Shown here in pieces: positions 1 to 12,007 of a stretch of 64,000 nt of DNA. A program made the translations under genes and the position numbers. The stretch comes from Helianthus annuus (lineage: Eukaryota > Streptophyta > Magnoliopsida > Asterales > Asteraceae): positions 153,876,629 to 153,940,628 of the forward strand of contig NC_035446.2 in the NCBI RefSeq assembly GCF_002127325.2, read 5' to 3'. Within the stretch, counting starts at the first letter, position 1, and every line of letters starts with the position of its first letter. A model generated the notes under the pieces. The model was not told the origin of the DNA and did no database searches. It worked only from the letters and a program-made list of their open reading frames with translations.

Positions 1-139
1 TCGATTCCCTGAATTGCCTATCAATGGCCCTGGCAACAGCATTTTCTACTCGTGCTTGCAGTTCCGCACCAGTTACATGAATTTTTGTGTTATCTGGGTG
101 TTCCCCTGAACGACTGTTTGTTTCTTCCGATTTTGCCAT
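1..139 (-). CDS. Second ORF (gag start) of gypsy element A, partial
   Basis: The reading frame opens with ATG at 139 and runs off the left window edge with no stop, giving about 46 codons (starts MAKSEETNSRSGEHPDN). The residues after about 25 (ELQARVENAVARAIDRQF) look like the helical N-terminus that precedes a retrotransposon Gag domain. It lies downstream of ORF1 (stop at 1026) on the same strand, so it is read as the gag or gag-pol frame of the minus-strand element whose 5' LTR is 6160-9687. The Gag core, zinc knuckle and polymerase would lie left of the window. Family assignment is from similarity of pattern only. Confidence 0.55.
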   Translation of the reverse strand, partial: MAKSEETNSRSGEHPDNTKIHVTGAELQARVENAVARAIDRQFRES

Positions 140-838
140 GTAGCTTTAAGAGCTATAATAAATAAGGACAAGGTCTATTTAGAAACCTAACAGTATTATC
201 GTTCTTGACGATTTATTAACCATGGTAATAATAACCATAATAGTTAATTTAATTAATTTCATTCAGGGCTTTTATTAGCAACTATATCATAGAATGAAAT
301 ATATATATTGGCACAATAGGCCTAGTCACTTGGACAACTTCTAAATTTTAAATTTAGATTTTTATAGGATTAAAATTTGTATAATTAAACAAATAATCCT
401 TTGCTTGGCAGGGAGTTTATAAACCACAGCTGCCTTTTTGCTTTATATGACATTAGTCATAACCCGTAGGCATCAAGTCATAATCAGACATGTATACAAT
501 ATAATTTTTTGGACAATTTATTAAAAGGGTGACATGGGTGATTTTACAGATCACGCTAGCCAAGAATGTTAACATGTTTACAGATGTTAACAGAGAATTG
601 AATCTTTTTAACCAGGTTTTACCATATTGGCCAGGTCTTTTAATAAGACATTCAAGCTAGGTTTTACCTTCTTAAGATTCTTATTAAAATGGTCAATTAA
701 AATAATAATTGATATTCTCCATTTATTTGTATATTATGTTCATGCATATAGATAAACTGAAAACTTAAATTAACCATTTTTAAATAAAAGTGGACTAGTA
801 CAACTTTGCCCTAAACGGGACTTTTACTCAAATAACAT
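140..838. other. Internal spacer of element A
   Basis: AT-rich stretch between the two ORFs of element A. I see no coding frame, TIR or tandem repeat in it. Together with the hairpin array to its right it forms an unusually long (about 0.9 kb) inter-ORF region. Confidence 0.5.
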
Positions 839-998
839 GCCCACGCAGGGGCTAAACCAAATAACAAACAAACAAAACAAACAACAAAACAAACCCACGC
901 AGGGGTTAAACAGAAACAACATACCCACGCAGGGGTAGAACAAGAGAAATATACCCACGCAGAGGCAGAGTACAGAATAAATGTCCTCGCAGGGACAT
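839..998 (-). repeat. Array of five hairpins with a conserved 6-nt loop
   Basis: Five units share the loop (A/T)CGCAG on the + strand: GCCC/GGGC (839-852), AACCC/GGGTT (892-907), TACCC/GGGTA (922-937), TACCC/AGGCA (952-967, partly broken) and ATGTCC/GGACAT (981-998). Units 2 to 5 are about 30 nt apart. Stem sequence changes but pairing is kept in four of five units, which supports RNA structure on the element transcript (minus strand). The same DNA can be read on the minus strand (1020-811) as a weak 69-aa ORF with a repeated PAWVC-like peptide, so a coding repeat is the alternative explanation. Confidence 0.6.
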
Positions 999-1025
999 GA
1001 GTACATAAGCTAACAAACAAAGGAT

Positions 1026-2222
1026 TTAATAATCCTTCTTACCTTTACCCTTGATCAAGTCAACCATCTTCTTAAACATTCCGCGGTTGTGTCGGCGATC
1101 TTCCCGCATTTCATGTCGCAATTCACGTCGCACATCGTTTATCCCCTGAAGGATTTCTTGAACTTGCGGTGGCGACATCATCGGCGCCGGCGGCGGTGGC
1201 TGGTACTGCGGTGGTAGAGGAGGCTGCGGCTGCTGGTATCCATGCGGTGGGTATCCAAAAGTTGATTGTCCCGTAGCCCAGGGACCTCCAAAAGCACCCT
1301 CCTGATTGAGAGGGTTGTAGCCCGAAGCTATCCAGTAAGGATCCCCTGTATAGTCATATCCTGGGGGAAAAGTCGGCTCGAAAGGGTTGAACTGTGCTGC
1401 GCTAGCATACGCAGGGATTGGCTCTCCAAAGTTCTGCGGTGGCAGTGGCGCAATAGGCGCAGAAGTCACCTCTGAGACGGGATGCTGAGATTCTCCCATC
1501 TCTGACTCCTCGTGAAGCGGCGAGTAGCGGCTGCTACCTGAATGTCGAGGGGTGCCGATGCGTATCCCTCCTCGTGTGGACATCCGGGCGTTCCTTTCCC
1601 TTCGCCTCTGAGGCGGAGGAGGCAAAACCGGAGGTGGTGGCGGCGGCGGAGTGACCACGTCGCGCCAGAATCCCTCAGAAGGATCCCGCTGCTGCTGAGG
1701 CTGCTGCTGAAGTTGCTGCTGGGAGTGATGCTGTGAGTGCACAGGAGAGCTGTGGTAGGACTGGTGCATGGGAGAGTTATGGTAACTAGGGGTAAAAACC
1801 CAGTCGTGCTGCTTGAATCTCTCCTCGTAGCTGTCAAGACCATTGTAGGGTGATCCTCTGAATGGTGACCCATCAGATATCTCAATGGGGTGGTTCGGTG
1901 TGCCGGACGGTGGCAGGGAAGGATCGGTATCCTCGTCGACCTCCATCTCGTTGCCACCCGGGAAGTGGTCTTCAGGTCCAAGTGGGTTATGACCCACTGG
2001 TTCTTCCAAATAGGCATCAGGGTTGTACAGGCCCTGATAGACGGGTGCTGGGTAGTCAAAAGGTGACTGGTGAAGAGGGATGTAGGATTGGTGGGAGTTG
2101 TGGGGCTCATTTTCAGAATGAGGCCCAAAAGAATGTGGTAGGGAAGGTGAGGTACTCAGTGAGTGCCTGGCGGGTTCAGCGAACGATCTCCAAAGATCTC
2201 GGGCATCAGTGTTATGGGATGC
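1026..2222 (-). CDS. ORF1 of gypsy element A, main part (split by LTR)
   Basis: Open frame from the LTR junction at 2222 to TAA at 1026-1028. It is rich in Pro, Gln, Ser and His, with poly-Pro runs and an HSQ/QQ-rich stretch. An Arg-rich patch (RRRERNARMSTRGG) lies mid-protein. The C-terminal tail is helical and charged (VRRELRHEMREDRRHNRGMFKKMVDLIKGKGKK). There is no recognisable enzyme domain. The first 30 codons are at 5963-5874; removing the intervening solo LTR and one TGATG duplication leaves a single frame of 428 codons plus stop with no internal stop. It may be a Gag-like or accessory RNA-binding protein of the retrotransposon; the function is not known to me. Codon 2009 (TTG) is not a credible start, because the frame continues upstream. 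Confidence 0.7.
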   Translation of the reverse strand, partial: ASHNTDARDLWRSFAEPARHSLSTSPSLPHSFGPHSENEPHNSHQSYIPLHQSPFDYPAPVYQGLYNPDAYLEEPVGHNPLGPEDHFPGGNEMEVDEDTDPSLPPSGTPNHPIEISDGSPFRGSPYNGLDSYEERFKQHDWVFTPSYHNSPMHQSYHSSPVHSQHHSQQQLQQQPQQQRDPSEGFWRDVVTPPPPPPPVLPPPPQRRRERNARMSTRGGIRIGTPRHSGSSRYSPLHEESEMGESQHPVSEVTSAPIAPLPPQNFGEPIPAYASAAQFNPFEPTFPPGYDYTGDPYWIASGYNPLNQEGAFGGPWATGQSTFGYPPHGYQQPQPPLPPQYQPPPPAPMMSPPQVQEILQGINDVRRELRHEMREDRRHNRGMFKKMVDLIKGKGKKDY

Positions 2223-2227
2223 TGATG

Positions 2228-5200
2228 TGTAACACCTCGAAAAATTTCGTCCAATAATGTCTTGACACGTGTCATAAGGTTCCGGTATGTGAAAACAGAC
2301 TTTAGAGGGACTAAAAGTGACAAACGATGAAAACTATGGAACGTAAGGGTTCAAAGTGTCAACAATGGATAAATAGACCCTATGATAACCCTACATAATG
2401 TTCATAACCTTAAACGGGTGGTTCATGGATCATACGACGCAGAAATTGCACAAAAGTGAGGAATTGCAAACTATAGGGGCCAAAAGTGTCAACATGTTTA
2501 ATTTATACCTCTGAGTGAACTTTTGGCAGACCCGAAGCTTTGAGAAGCTAAAATATACTCACTAGAATATGTGGTAAAAATTTCATGAAGTTTCGTCAAC
2601 GTATGAGAAAGTTATGGCCAAAACCGTACTTGAAGGACTAAAAGCGTCAACGTCGAATTTCATGGCTTTTCGGTTGAGCGCAAAGTTATCCGAGGACATT
2701 ACCATGTTGGTAAATGTCCCAAGGTTCTTAAAAACCAAGTTTGGGGGTTTACAAGTCAAAATAAGTAGCCGAAGCATCGCGTGCAAGAACAGGGACCAAA
2801 GCTGCCAAGTTTGAAACATTTTGGGCCTGCAGACCCCAGGCGACCCGCCTGGGAATCCTTAGGCGGGCCGCGTGACCCTATCAGATGATGAATTTCGCGA
2901 ATTTTTGCATTCTGGTCCAATTTGTGAGTTGAAAACAGCTTGCAACACCTCCCTTTTGCTCCAATAAGAGTCCTTGCATGCCTAGGCTAGTGTGAGCTCT
3001 CTATATCATCTAAATTCCTCCTTAAATCAGATCATTCATTCATTTTCTTGGCACTTGCATTGTGATCAAGAACACACACATCTTGCAAAACTCTCAAGAC
3101 TTCTCCAGGAGCTTTCTGATCATCAAGGCAGACTCCAAGTGCTTGCTAGGCTTCATTAGGACCTTGGTAATCCTTTATATCATCCTATAATTCGTTCTAG
3201 CATAGATTGATTGCTAAAAGTCAAACCGTTGTTCTTATACTTTGACTTTTCGATTAAACGAGTTTTACTCTGTCATTTCTCAAATTGAAACCCCTGATAT
3301 GTTGGTATTTATGTGGGGAACAAACCCTCAAAAGGGTATTCTCTGATTCCCACTCTAAGCATGCTATTTGTCAAGTCAAAGTTGTTTCTAAAAAGTCAAC
3401 AGAAGTTGTTTTTGCAAAAATAAGCTTAGATGGTAATGTAAAGGACATGCAATCTGTTTGATCATCATAAATAGCTATATAATGAATATAAGAATGTGTT
3501 TTACTATGATCAACTCGACAATCTTTAGTATAGATACGAATCGGAACCGAAAGTCTTGTAAAACGACTATTTCGTAGACTATCGATTCGGATTCGTACAT
3601 GCATGTTTGAGATCTGTATTGGAGAGTATTTTTGACCATTTTTATTTTGGTAAAACTCTCTGGAATTTTGTTACTTGAGTCTATGTTTAGCCGGTTCATT
3701 TGCATGTTTCCGATTATGCTTAAAGGTTGACTATTTTGCCCTTTTTGATATAAAACGTGATTTTTGGAAAAGTGAAAGAGTAGAAATCTTTATTTCTAAT
3801 ATATAAACTTGCACCGAAAATTTCGGATCAGTTGGTGGTCCAGATTTTGAGTTATGGCCATTAGCGTAAAACTATGTTCTTAAGTTACATAAACGGCCCT
3901 TTTCGCGTATAACCCATTTCAGGCCACGTTTCGATATAAAACTTTTTACCCACTGATGTTATATAATATTTTGGGATTTTAGATGATTTTTATTTAATTT
4001 TTGGCTGGTCGTATCTTAGATCGCCTAGTTATTTCGGTTTATGTCGGTTTTGACCGTTTAGGCCATAAAATGAGTTTTATGCACTCTTTTGACCCGAAAC
4101 CTTTTCCTACTGATTTTGTATGTTGAATAAATTATTTTAAGTATTCTGGAAATATAAAAATCCCAGATTTCTTTTGAAAACCCGGAAACGGCTCTAAATC
4201 GTAATTTAAGCGTTTTTAGCGCATAGTAAGCGTTATACTCATTTTAAACATATAAGACTCATACCTACTGATGTATTTGGTATATTTTCATATAATAACA
4301 GTAAGTATAAATGTTTGAACTCAGATTTCCAGTTTTGGCATTTTTAGCCCTTGTGAAATTACTAAAATACCCCTACGGTGCATAGATTGATTTTAAATGA
4401 TAAGTTTTGTCTACGGGTCATACCCTACTGTTATAATATGGCAAATTAAGTATATTTACTGTATAAATCAGACCTGTAACTCAGATTACCAAATTGACTC
4501 TTTCATAATCTTTTAAATGACCAAAATGCCCTTATGAGGCGTAAATTGAGTTTAAAATTATTCGGGGCATAATAGAACATAACTTGCTGATATTATATCA
4601 TATTTAAAGCATATTATCTCAGGGAACTTGCATATGACTCTTTTGGTTACCCGTAACGCCCTTTTTGCGTTCGCTTCGGTTTACGTAACTAGTTTGCGTA
4701 AATTGACCGAAACGGGTCAAACGTTATCATTTTTATCTCAAAATCCAGAATGTATTTAGTATACCCATATTATACAAGTATTCAAACTTGTCGGGTCTAA
4801 ATCACATTCTATCCGGTCTTTCGCTTAATCGTGCGCTTGAACCGTATATTTCCTTAAGACTAACCGGTCTAAGCTTAGGCTTAATTAAAGACCCGTTAGT
4901 ATTCTAATTGGTTATTTATACCATCGTTCCAGACTAGAGCTTTCCGGTAAATTGTACCTACGCCTACTTAGGAATACGGCTGAGTTATTATTCTTGCTAT
5001 TTAAGACAGGAGCTAGCTCAGGTAAATACTTTTAACTTATTTTCCCTTATACGGGCTTGGGATACGGTATTATAAAAATACCGCTTGGTCGGGTGTAGAA
5101 ACTGTTTAATCGGAGATGATTAAATTGCATAATCCCGTTTTAATCTATGTTGATTGATAACAAATAACATTGGGGGTTAATGACCGTGTCCTGGATATCC

Positions 5201-5873
5201 TTGGCTCATTTTAAAAAGTGAATGGCCACGACGTAAGCACAAGGTGTAGGCAGAACACCTCCTGTTGCATATGTATAACGTATACTCACTCGTGAGATTA
5301 TCTTCTTGTGAGATTATATTTGTGGTGTGTCGATTAATCTTGTCCGGCTTGTATTGTATAATCACCGGCCCTAAATGTTGGACAACCATGTAAATCGGAT
5401 ACAAGATTTTTATTAATAAAATTGTCCCAAGTATAAAGATTAATTTTGCCTCTGTGCATTTTAATCAATGTGTCAAAATATTTTGTGCCGTTTGCACTCA
5501 AATCACTTTTCAAACTCTTTTTCCAAAATGAGTCAGTTAATTGTATTTACCAGTGTAAACTGACGTATTTTTCCAAAAGGTTAAGTGACAGGTACTATGC
5601 GTAATTGGCTGGGAGCTCAGGGCGTCACTAAGGAATCTTGCAAGTTCTAGATGCCTAAAGTCTATTGAACAGTTTTCTTTTATTGATCCGCCTGTGGATC
5701 CTTTACCTTCCGTTGTAATACTTTGACATTACTTATATTCGGAATGTAATATAATTATCTTCTGCTTCCGCTGTGCATTTAGACATTGTGTTGTTTGTCC
5801 ATGATGATGCCAACTACGTCACTATACTCCCCACCGGGCCCACCGGTGACACGTGGAAAATTGGGGTGTGACA
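2228..5873 (+). mobile_element. Solo LTR (gypsy family of element A), + orientation
   Basis: Begins TGTAACACCTCG and ends GGGTGTGACA, and is flanked by the 5-bp duplication TGATG (2223-2227 and 5874-5878). No internal region accompanies it, so it is a solo LTR of about 3.65 kb. It is the reverse complement, at high identity, of the LTR at 6160-9687. It carries a GC-rich module near 2828-2874 (GGCGACCCGCC...GGCGGGCCGCG) in otherwise AT-rich sequence. It interrupts ORF1 of element A after codon 30. Confidence 0.9.
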
Positions 5874-5963
5874 TGATGGGGTTCGCCTATGCGAAGGCCC
5901 TGCCTCATGGTCATGTGAGGTGGCGAATGCTCCTCGTCCCCTTCCTCGTACACGTGGCGGCAT
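5874..5963 (-). CDS. ORF1 of element A, first 30 codons
   Basis: ATG at 5963 opens a basic, Arg/Gly-rich N-terminus (MPPRVRGRGRG). It continues in frame to the insertion point of the solo LTR. A roughly 200-nt leader with the primer site lies between it and the 5' LTR. Its frame is continuous with 2222-1026 once the insertion and one target duplication are ignored, which shows the ORF was intact when the LTR element landed. Such RGRG starts are common in plant retroelement Gag-like proteins (general knowledge). Confidence 0.7.
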
Positions 5964-6143
5964 CTTGAACCTGTCAAAAAAATCAAACATGTGGCACAAC
6001 AAAATATATAAGACAAAGTTAGAAATAAGAACAAAAATTTCGAACATTTCCTAAGTTCTTTGTCTAGACTCGAAAATCGAGGAATGTGCAATTGTGTAAC
6101 TGAGATTAAACACAGAAGGCTAGTGTTTAATTCCCTCAGCGTT

Positions 6144-6156
6144 GGCTCTGATACCA
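6144..6156 (-). promoter_or_regulatory. Primer binding site, tRNA-iMet type
   Basis: On the minus strand, 3 nt after the LTR terminus (TGTGACA at 6160), the sequence TGGTATCAGAGCC appears. This is the standard plant initiator-tRNA-Met complement used to prime reverse transcription. It fixes the direction of element A (minus) and identifies 6160-9687 as its 5' LTR. Confidence 0.9.
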
Positions 6157-6159
6157 ACC

Positions 6160-9100
6160 TGTCACACCCCGATTTCCACGTGTCACCGGTGGGCCTGGTG
6201 TGGGGTATGGTGACGTAGTTGGCATCATCATAGATAAACAACACAATATAATAATGCACAGCGGAAGCAGAAATAGATTCATTTCAACTTTAAATAAAAT
6301 GTAATATTAAATATCACGGGTAGTTGAAACGGATCCACGGGCGGATCAAATAAAATAAGATAATTGTTCAACAGTTTTATTGTCGTCCGAGCTTGCGAGA
6401 CTATTGTGGACGCTCTAGGAAACAGCCAGCCTAGTACGTGTAGTACCTGCACTTAACCTTTTGGGAAAATACGTCAGTTTACACTGGTAAATACAAGTTA
6501 ACTGACTCATTTTGAAAATGATTGAAAATTTATTTAAATGCACATGGCATAAAACATTTTTATAACTTGGGATAATTATGCAATATAAACTTGTGAACGA
6601 ATTACATGTTACTCGTGCGTTCGGTAGCCCGGGATCTTGTCCGGGTTAAAGATTAACAGACACACCACATTAAAGAGTTATACATGACGGGTGTATGCCT
6701 ACACCCCATGCTCTGGTCGTGGCCATCTCGTAAGATAATGCCAAGGATATCCGGGACACGGTCATTAACCCCCCAAAGGCTTTAAGTAAAACAAGACTGT
6801 TTAAACGAGCCGATCAAAATTATTCCAATTGAACACCCAAGGGCGCAAGATATTGTACGCTCGATCAAGCTGTATTCTATATACCGTACCCCAAGCTCGT
6901 ATAGGGAAAATAAGTTAAAAGGTATTTACCTGAGTAAGTATGAATCACAATTGGTAAGTGAGGGTAGCTTTTACTGGGCCTCCTATTCTGGAACAAAGGT
7001 TTATAATAACCTATTAGATTCCTAACGGGTCTTTTATTTAAGCTTTAGCTTAGACCGGTTAGTTTTAAGGACGATACGGTTCAAGCGCACGATTAAGCGA
7101 AAGACCGGATAGAATGTGATTTAGACCCGACAAGTTTGAATACTTGTATAATATGGGTATACTAAATACATTCTGGAATTTGAGACAAAAATGATAACGT
7201 TTGGCTCGTTTCGGTCAATTTATGCAAACTAGTTACATAAACCGAACCGAGCGCTAAAAGAGCGTTACGGGCAACCAAAAGAGTCATATGCAAGTTCCCT
7301 GAGATATTATGCTTTAAATATGAAATAATATCAGCAAGTTATGTTCTATTATGCCCCGAATGAATTTAAACTCAATTTATGCCTTATAAGGGCATTTTGG
7401 TATTATAAAATAGTTAAATTGGAAATCTGAGTTACAGGTCTGATTTATACAGTAAATATACTTAATTTGACATGTTATAACAGTAGGGTATGACCCATTT
7501 ACAAAACTTATCATTTAAAATCAAACTATGCACCGTAGGGGTATTTTAGTAATTTCACAAGGGCTAAAAATGTCAAAACTGGAAATCTGAGTTCAAAAAC
7601 TTATACTTACTGTTATTTTATAAAAATGTGCTAAATACATCAGTAGGTATAATCCTTATATGTTTAATATGGGTATAACGCATACTATGCGTTAAAAACG
7701 CTTAGAAATGCGATTTAGAGCCGTTTCCGGGTTTTCGAAAGAAAGCTGAGATTTTTATATTCCCAGAATGCTCAAAATAATTTATTTAACAAATAAAATC
7801 AGTAGAAAAAGGTTTGGGGTCAAATGGATCTATAAAACTCATTTTATGGCTTAAAAGGTCAAAACCGGCATTAACCGAATCAACTTAGCGACCTATGATA
7901 CGATCAGCCAAAAATTAAATAAAAATCATCAAAAATCCCAAAATATTATATAACATCAGTGGGTAAAAAGTTTTATATCAAAAAGTGGCCTTAAATAGGT
8001 TATACGCTAAATGCGCCGTTTATTTTACACAAAGCTATAGTTTTACGATATCGGCCATAACTCAAAATCTGGACCACCAACTGATCTCAAATTTTCGGTG
8101 CAGGTTTATAAATCAGTAATAAAGATTTCTACTCTTTCACTTTTCCAAAAATCACGTTTTATAACAAAAAGGGCAAAATACTCAACTTTAAGCATAATCG
8201 GAAACATGCATACGAATCGGTTAAGCATAGACTCAAGTTGTAAAAATTCCAGAGAGTTAAACTTAAATAAAAATGGTCAAAAATAAACTCTAATACAGAT
8301 CTCAAACATGCATGCACGGATCCGAATCGAGAGTCAAAGAAAAAGTCGTTTTATAAGACTTTCGGTTCCGATCCGAGTTTATACTAAAGATTGTCGAGTT
8401 GATCATGATAAAACATATTCTTATATTCATTATAAAGTTATTTTTGATGATCAAACTGATTGCATGTCATCTACATTACCATTCATGCCATATTTTGCAA
8501 AAACATTTCGTGTTGACTTTTTAAGAACAACTTTGACTCGACAAATAGCATGCTTAGAGTGGGAATCAGAGAATACCCTTTTGAGGGTTTGTTTCCCACA
8601 TAAATACCAACATATAGGTACTTTCAATTTGAGAAATGACTGAGCCAAATTCGTTTAATCGAAAAGTCAAACTATATGAACAACGGATTGACTTTTTGCT
8701 AATAATCTATGATAGAACGAATTAGAGAATGATATGAATGCTTACAAGGGTCCTAATGAAGCCTAGATAGCACTTGGAAGTAGCCTTGCCGATCAGAAAG
8801 CCCCTGGAGTTGTCTTGTGAGTTCTTGCAAGTTTGCTAGTGTTCTTGTTTCTAACACAAGTGCCCCCAAATGAGGAATTGATCTGAATTTAAGAGTGTTT
8901 CAGATGTTGTAAGGAGTCTACAGGTGTCCCAACATGCATGGCATTCGATTGGTGCAAAAGGGAGGTGCTGAAAGCTGTCAAGCACTCAAAATTCGGACCC
9001 AACAGCAGCTGGTCGCGAGTTTCTGTATCTGGGCGCTGGGTCGCGGCCAGCGTAAGGCCTCAGGCGGGCGCCTGGGGTCTGCAGCTTCCAAACTTTGCTC

Positions 9101-9687
9101 AATTGTTGCTGTTTTGGTCCCTGCACTTTGGTTACGATGATTTGGCTATTTATCTTGACTCGTAAACCCTCAAACTTGGTTTTTAAGAACCTTGGGACAT
9201 TTACCAACATGGTAATGTCCTCTGTTAACTTTGCGCTCACCCGAAAAGTCATGAAATTCGACGTTGACGCTTTTAACCCCTCAATTACGGTTTTGGCCAT
9301 AACTTTCTCATACGTTAACGAAACTTCATGAAATTTTTACCACATATTCTAGTGAGTATATTCTAGCATTACAAAGCTTCGGGGCTGCCAAAAGTTCACC
9401 CAGAGGTATAAATTCAACATGTTGACACTTTTAGTCCCTATAGTTTGTAATTCCTCACTTTCGTGCAAATTTCCGCTTCGTATGATCCATGATCTATCCG
9501 TTTAGGGTTATAAACACCATGTAGGGTTATTATAGAGTCTATTTATCCATTGTTGACACTTTGGACCCTTACGTTCCATAGTTTTCACTATTTGTCAATT
9601 TTAGTCCCTCTAAAGTATGTTTTCACATATGCAAAGCCTATGACACGTGTCAATGCATCATTGGACGTAAATTTTCGAGGTGTTACA
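6160..9687 (-). mobile_element. 5' LTR of gypsy element A
   Basis: In element orientation it starts TGTAACACCTCG at 9687 and ends GTGTGACA at 6160, directly before the primer site. Length is about 3.5 kb. It is the inverted partner of the solo LTR 2228-5873; over about 210 bp compared by eye I count roughly a dozen differences. The GC-rich block lies at about 9015-9080. The 5 bp outside it (TCCGG, 9688-9692) should recur at the far end of the element, beyond the window. Confidence 0.88.
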
Positions 9688-10912
9688 TCCGGCCGGTGAA
9701 CGGTTCGGAATGTCGGTTTAAAGTTTAACCCGAAATCGGTGAACCTTGTTCATAGAATCTGAATCTTGAACCCTTTAACTGTTCCGTATGTTCGAATGAT
9801 TAGTTAGCCGGTTCAAGCTTCGTTTCTATTGATTTGAAGGCATTGAGTGTAAACGAGTTGAGAGAAAGTTGGAATTCCTTCTTTCAATCCTTCACAACTT
9901 GTAAATGTTTAGATCTTTGGTAGATCTTAGCTTGTTTATGTGGAAATCGGTTAGGTCTAAGCTAATCATAGTTGAATGAGGCCAAAACATGATGTTCTTC
10001 AAGAACACCATGATGACATCACCCAAGAATACTTAGATCTTGGTGATTTCACGGTTAAAATCCAAGTTTTGAAAGATAGAAAGGTGTAGAATCAAGTAAT
10101 GATCAAGATCGTACAAGATTTAGAGTGAAAACTTACCGGGATTGAGAGAAATCTGAGAAAAGGTGAAGAAGATAGCTGGTTCGGTCAGAGCTTTCCAAAA
10201 ATGGAAAGTATGACAATGACAGCCCTATTTATAGGCTTCCAAAAGAGGAAAGTGTCAGCCGATCGGCCAGGGGCTCCGATCGAGTGGGCTGCTCGATCGG
10301 CTGGCAAGATGCTAGCCGATCGGCTGGCCTGTTCGATCAGGTTGCCTCCTGTTCGATCCGCGACACGCTTTGAGTATTTTGCGACGATTTTCGACGTTTT
10401 CGATTGCGATGGACGATGATACAAATATGATAGAGTTTCCTAGTCAAATTACTTTCAGTCCCAATCACTATATCTAACATACAATCTCGTACAAGTCACG
10501 TTTCGATGTCGGTTTCGATTGAGTTTGATTGCTTTCGAGTTTCGATTCGATTTTCGATTGATTTGCTTGAATACCACACCAAACATAAAGTAAACATGCA
10601 CAAGTAACACATAAGGCACACACACACGTATATTGATACCATAATTCGCATAATTCGAGTCTCGAGTTCGATTGATTGTTGGATCGGTTTGATTACTGAT
10701 TAGTTAACTTTATCGCATTGTTATTTCCTACTATTCACAGTCGTAGATTGGTTCGCGTTAAAACACATTCGATCACTTCGATTCTTGCTGATTACAACAC
10801 TTACTCCACATAATACAACTAAAACATAAAATCGACTATTTACAGTCAAAGAAAGTCAAAGTTGACTGGACTTTAACTTTGACTTTGACATTCGAAAACA
10901 CGGGGTGTTACA
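9688..10912 (-). mobile_element. Older LTR interrupted by element A (LTR C)
   Basis: On the minus strand this begins TGTAACACCCCGTGTTTTCG at 10912, a typical LTR start of another family. It runs without a coding frame to 9688, where element A begins. It contains a cluster of GATCGG/CCGATC palindromes at about 10257-10360. The missing remainder should lie beyond the left end of element A. The outer boundary has no visible target duplication in this window. Confidence 0.6.
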
Positions 10913-12007
10913 GCTGACTTGGCGGCCCATTTGTCCTTAACCAATAAGATTTCTTTTACTTTATATATATATGAACGGTTTTGTTTCACACCGTCAATGT
11001 TAAAGGGGGACACTAAAACCTGCGTGGCGCTGATATAGTGTAATAAAACCCATAGAGGCTTTATCCCACACCATATAAGCCTAATGACTATTACCTTCTA
11101 CTTCGACTTACATTTTCTAAAGAAAATAATCATTATATAACCCATTCAACGTGTCTGTAAAATACTATATGTAAAATACTCCGTCCAAGTCGGTCATTGA
11201 TTTGACATCTATGTAAGCTTCATACTTGAATCACATCTTGATTCTTGATCTTGTGTAACCCATACAACAGACCTAATTTCAGGATAGAAACATGACAAGC
11301 GAATTGGTCTAGTTTCTTATGGTTCGTTTATTTTTTTGTTTCATTATTATCAATAGGACAAAACCCATTTGTGTAGATATATATTTTTTTTTTACCTAAA
11401 ATATCAAAACAAATTGAAGTCAACAGAAAAATGGAACCATATTGTTTTTGGACATGGCACCATGGTAGTGGTTGGTCAAACTTTGGTCTAGGATGGAAAG
11501 AGTTTCCTACTGGTCAGGACATGGCGTAGTCTCATCTTTATGACAGAATTCTTGACTGCAATACAGTTATTAAATAAATCTTCCCAAATCAAGAAAAAAT
11601 ATGAATAACTTTATATATTTAAAATAGTTCATAACATAAAAAATCAACATAATCTCCTGTTTTTTACAATTGATTCCTAAACCCAATTTAGCAAATTAAC
11701 ATCTATGAACTTGTTTAAAATAGTGAAAGTTACATGTGTGACTTTTCGTTAATATGATGTCATGTAGATTTTTTTAAGTTAAACAAAGCCTGGCCACCCG
11801 TATACATTCACAGGTAAAAGGTCATCCACGTTCGCGATCGGTCGATCGTAGATAACGATGGTGACCAAGACCGTCACCAGTTTCAGGAGAAACCCATTGT
11901 CCGAAGTCTCACAATAGCAAAACCCTTGGCTCATGCATGACATTTTGCCACAAACAAGACTCCAAGTGACGTCCTCCCCTAGAAAAGTTATCTAGATACC
12001 AGCAAAA
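10913..12007. other. Intergenic, no feature recognised
   Basis: AT-rich unique-looking sequence between two LTR fragments. I see no coding frame, TIR pair or structured RNA. The boundary with the LTR fragment on the right is abrupt (about 12008). Confidence 0.4.

Noticed and set aside
839..998. CRISPR-like spacing of about 30 nt in the CCCACGCAGGGG repeats
   Set aside because: The setting is a plant retrotransposon and the units are short degenerate hairpins without spacers of uniform length; not a CRISPR array.
1466..2128. 220-residue minus-strand frame overlapping ORF1
   Set aside because: Out-of-frame shadow of ORF1; the ORF1 frame is the one that continues across the LTR insertion.
2228..9687. 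Palindromic assembly artefact
   Set aside because: The two arms differ at many positions, have different lengths, and one has its own TGATG duplication while the other is followed by a primer site, so nested insertion explains it better. Long reads would still be worth checking.
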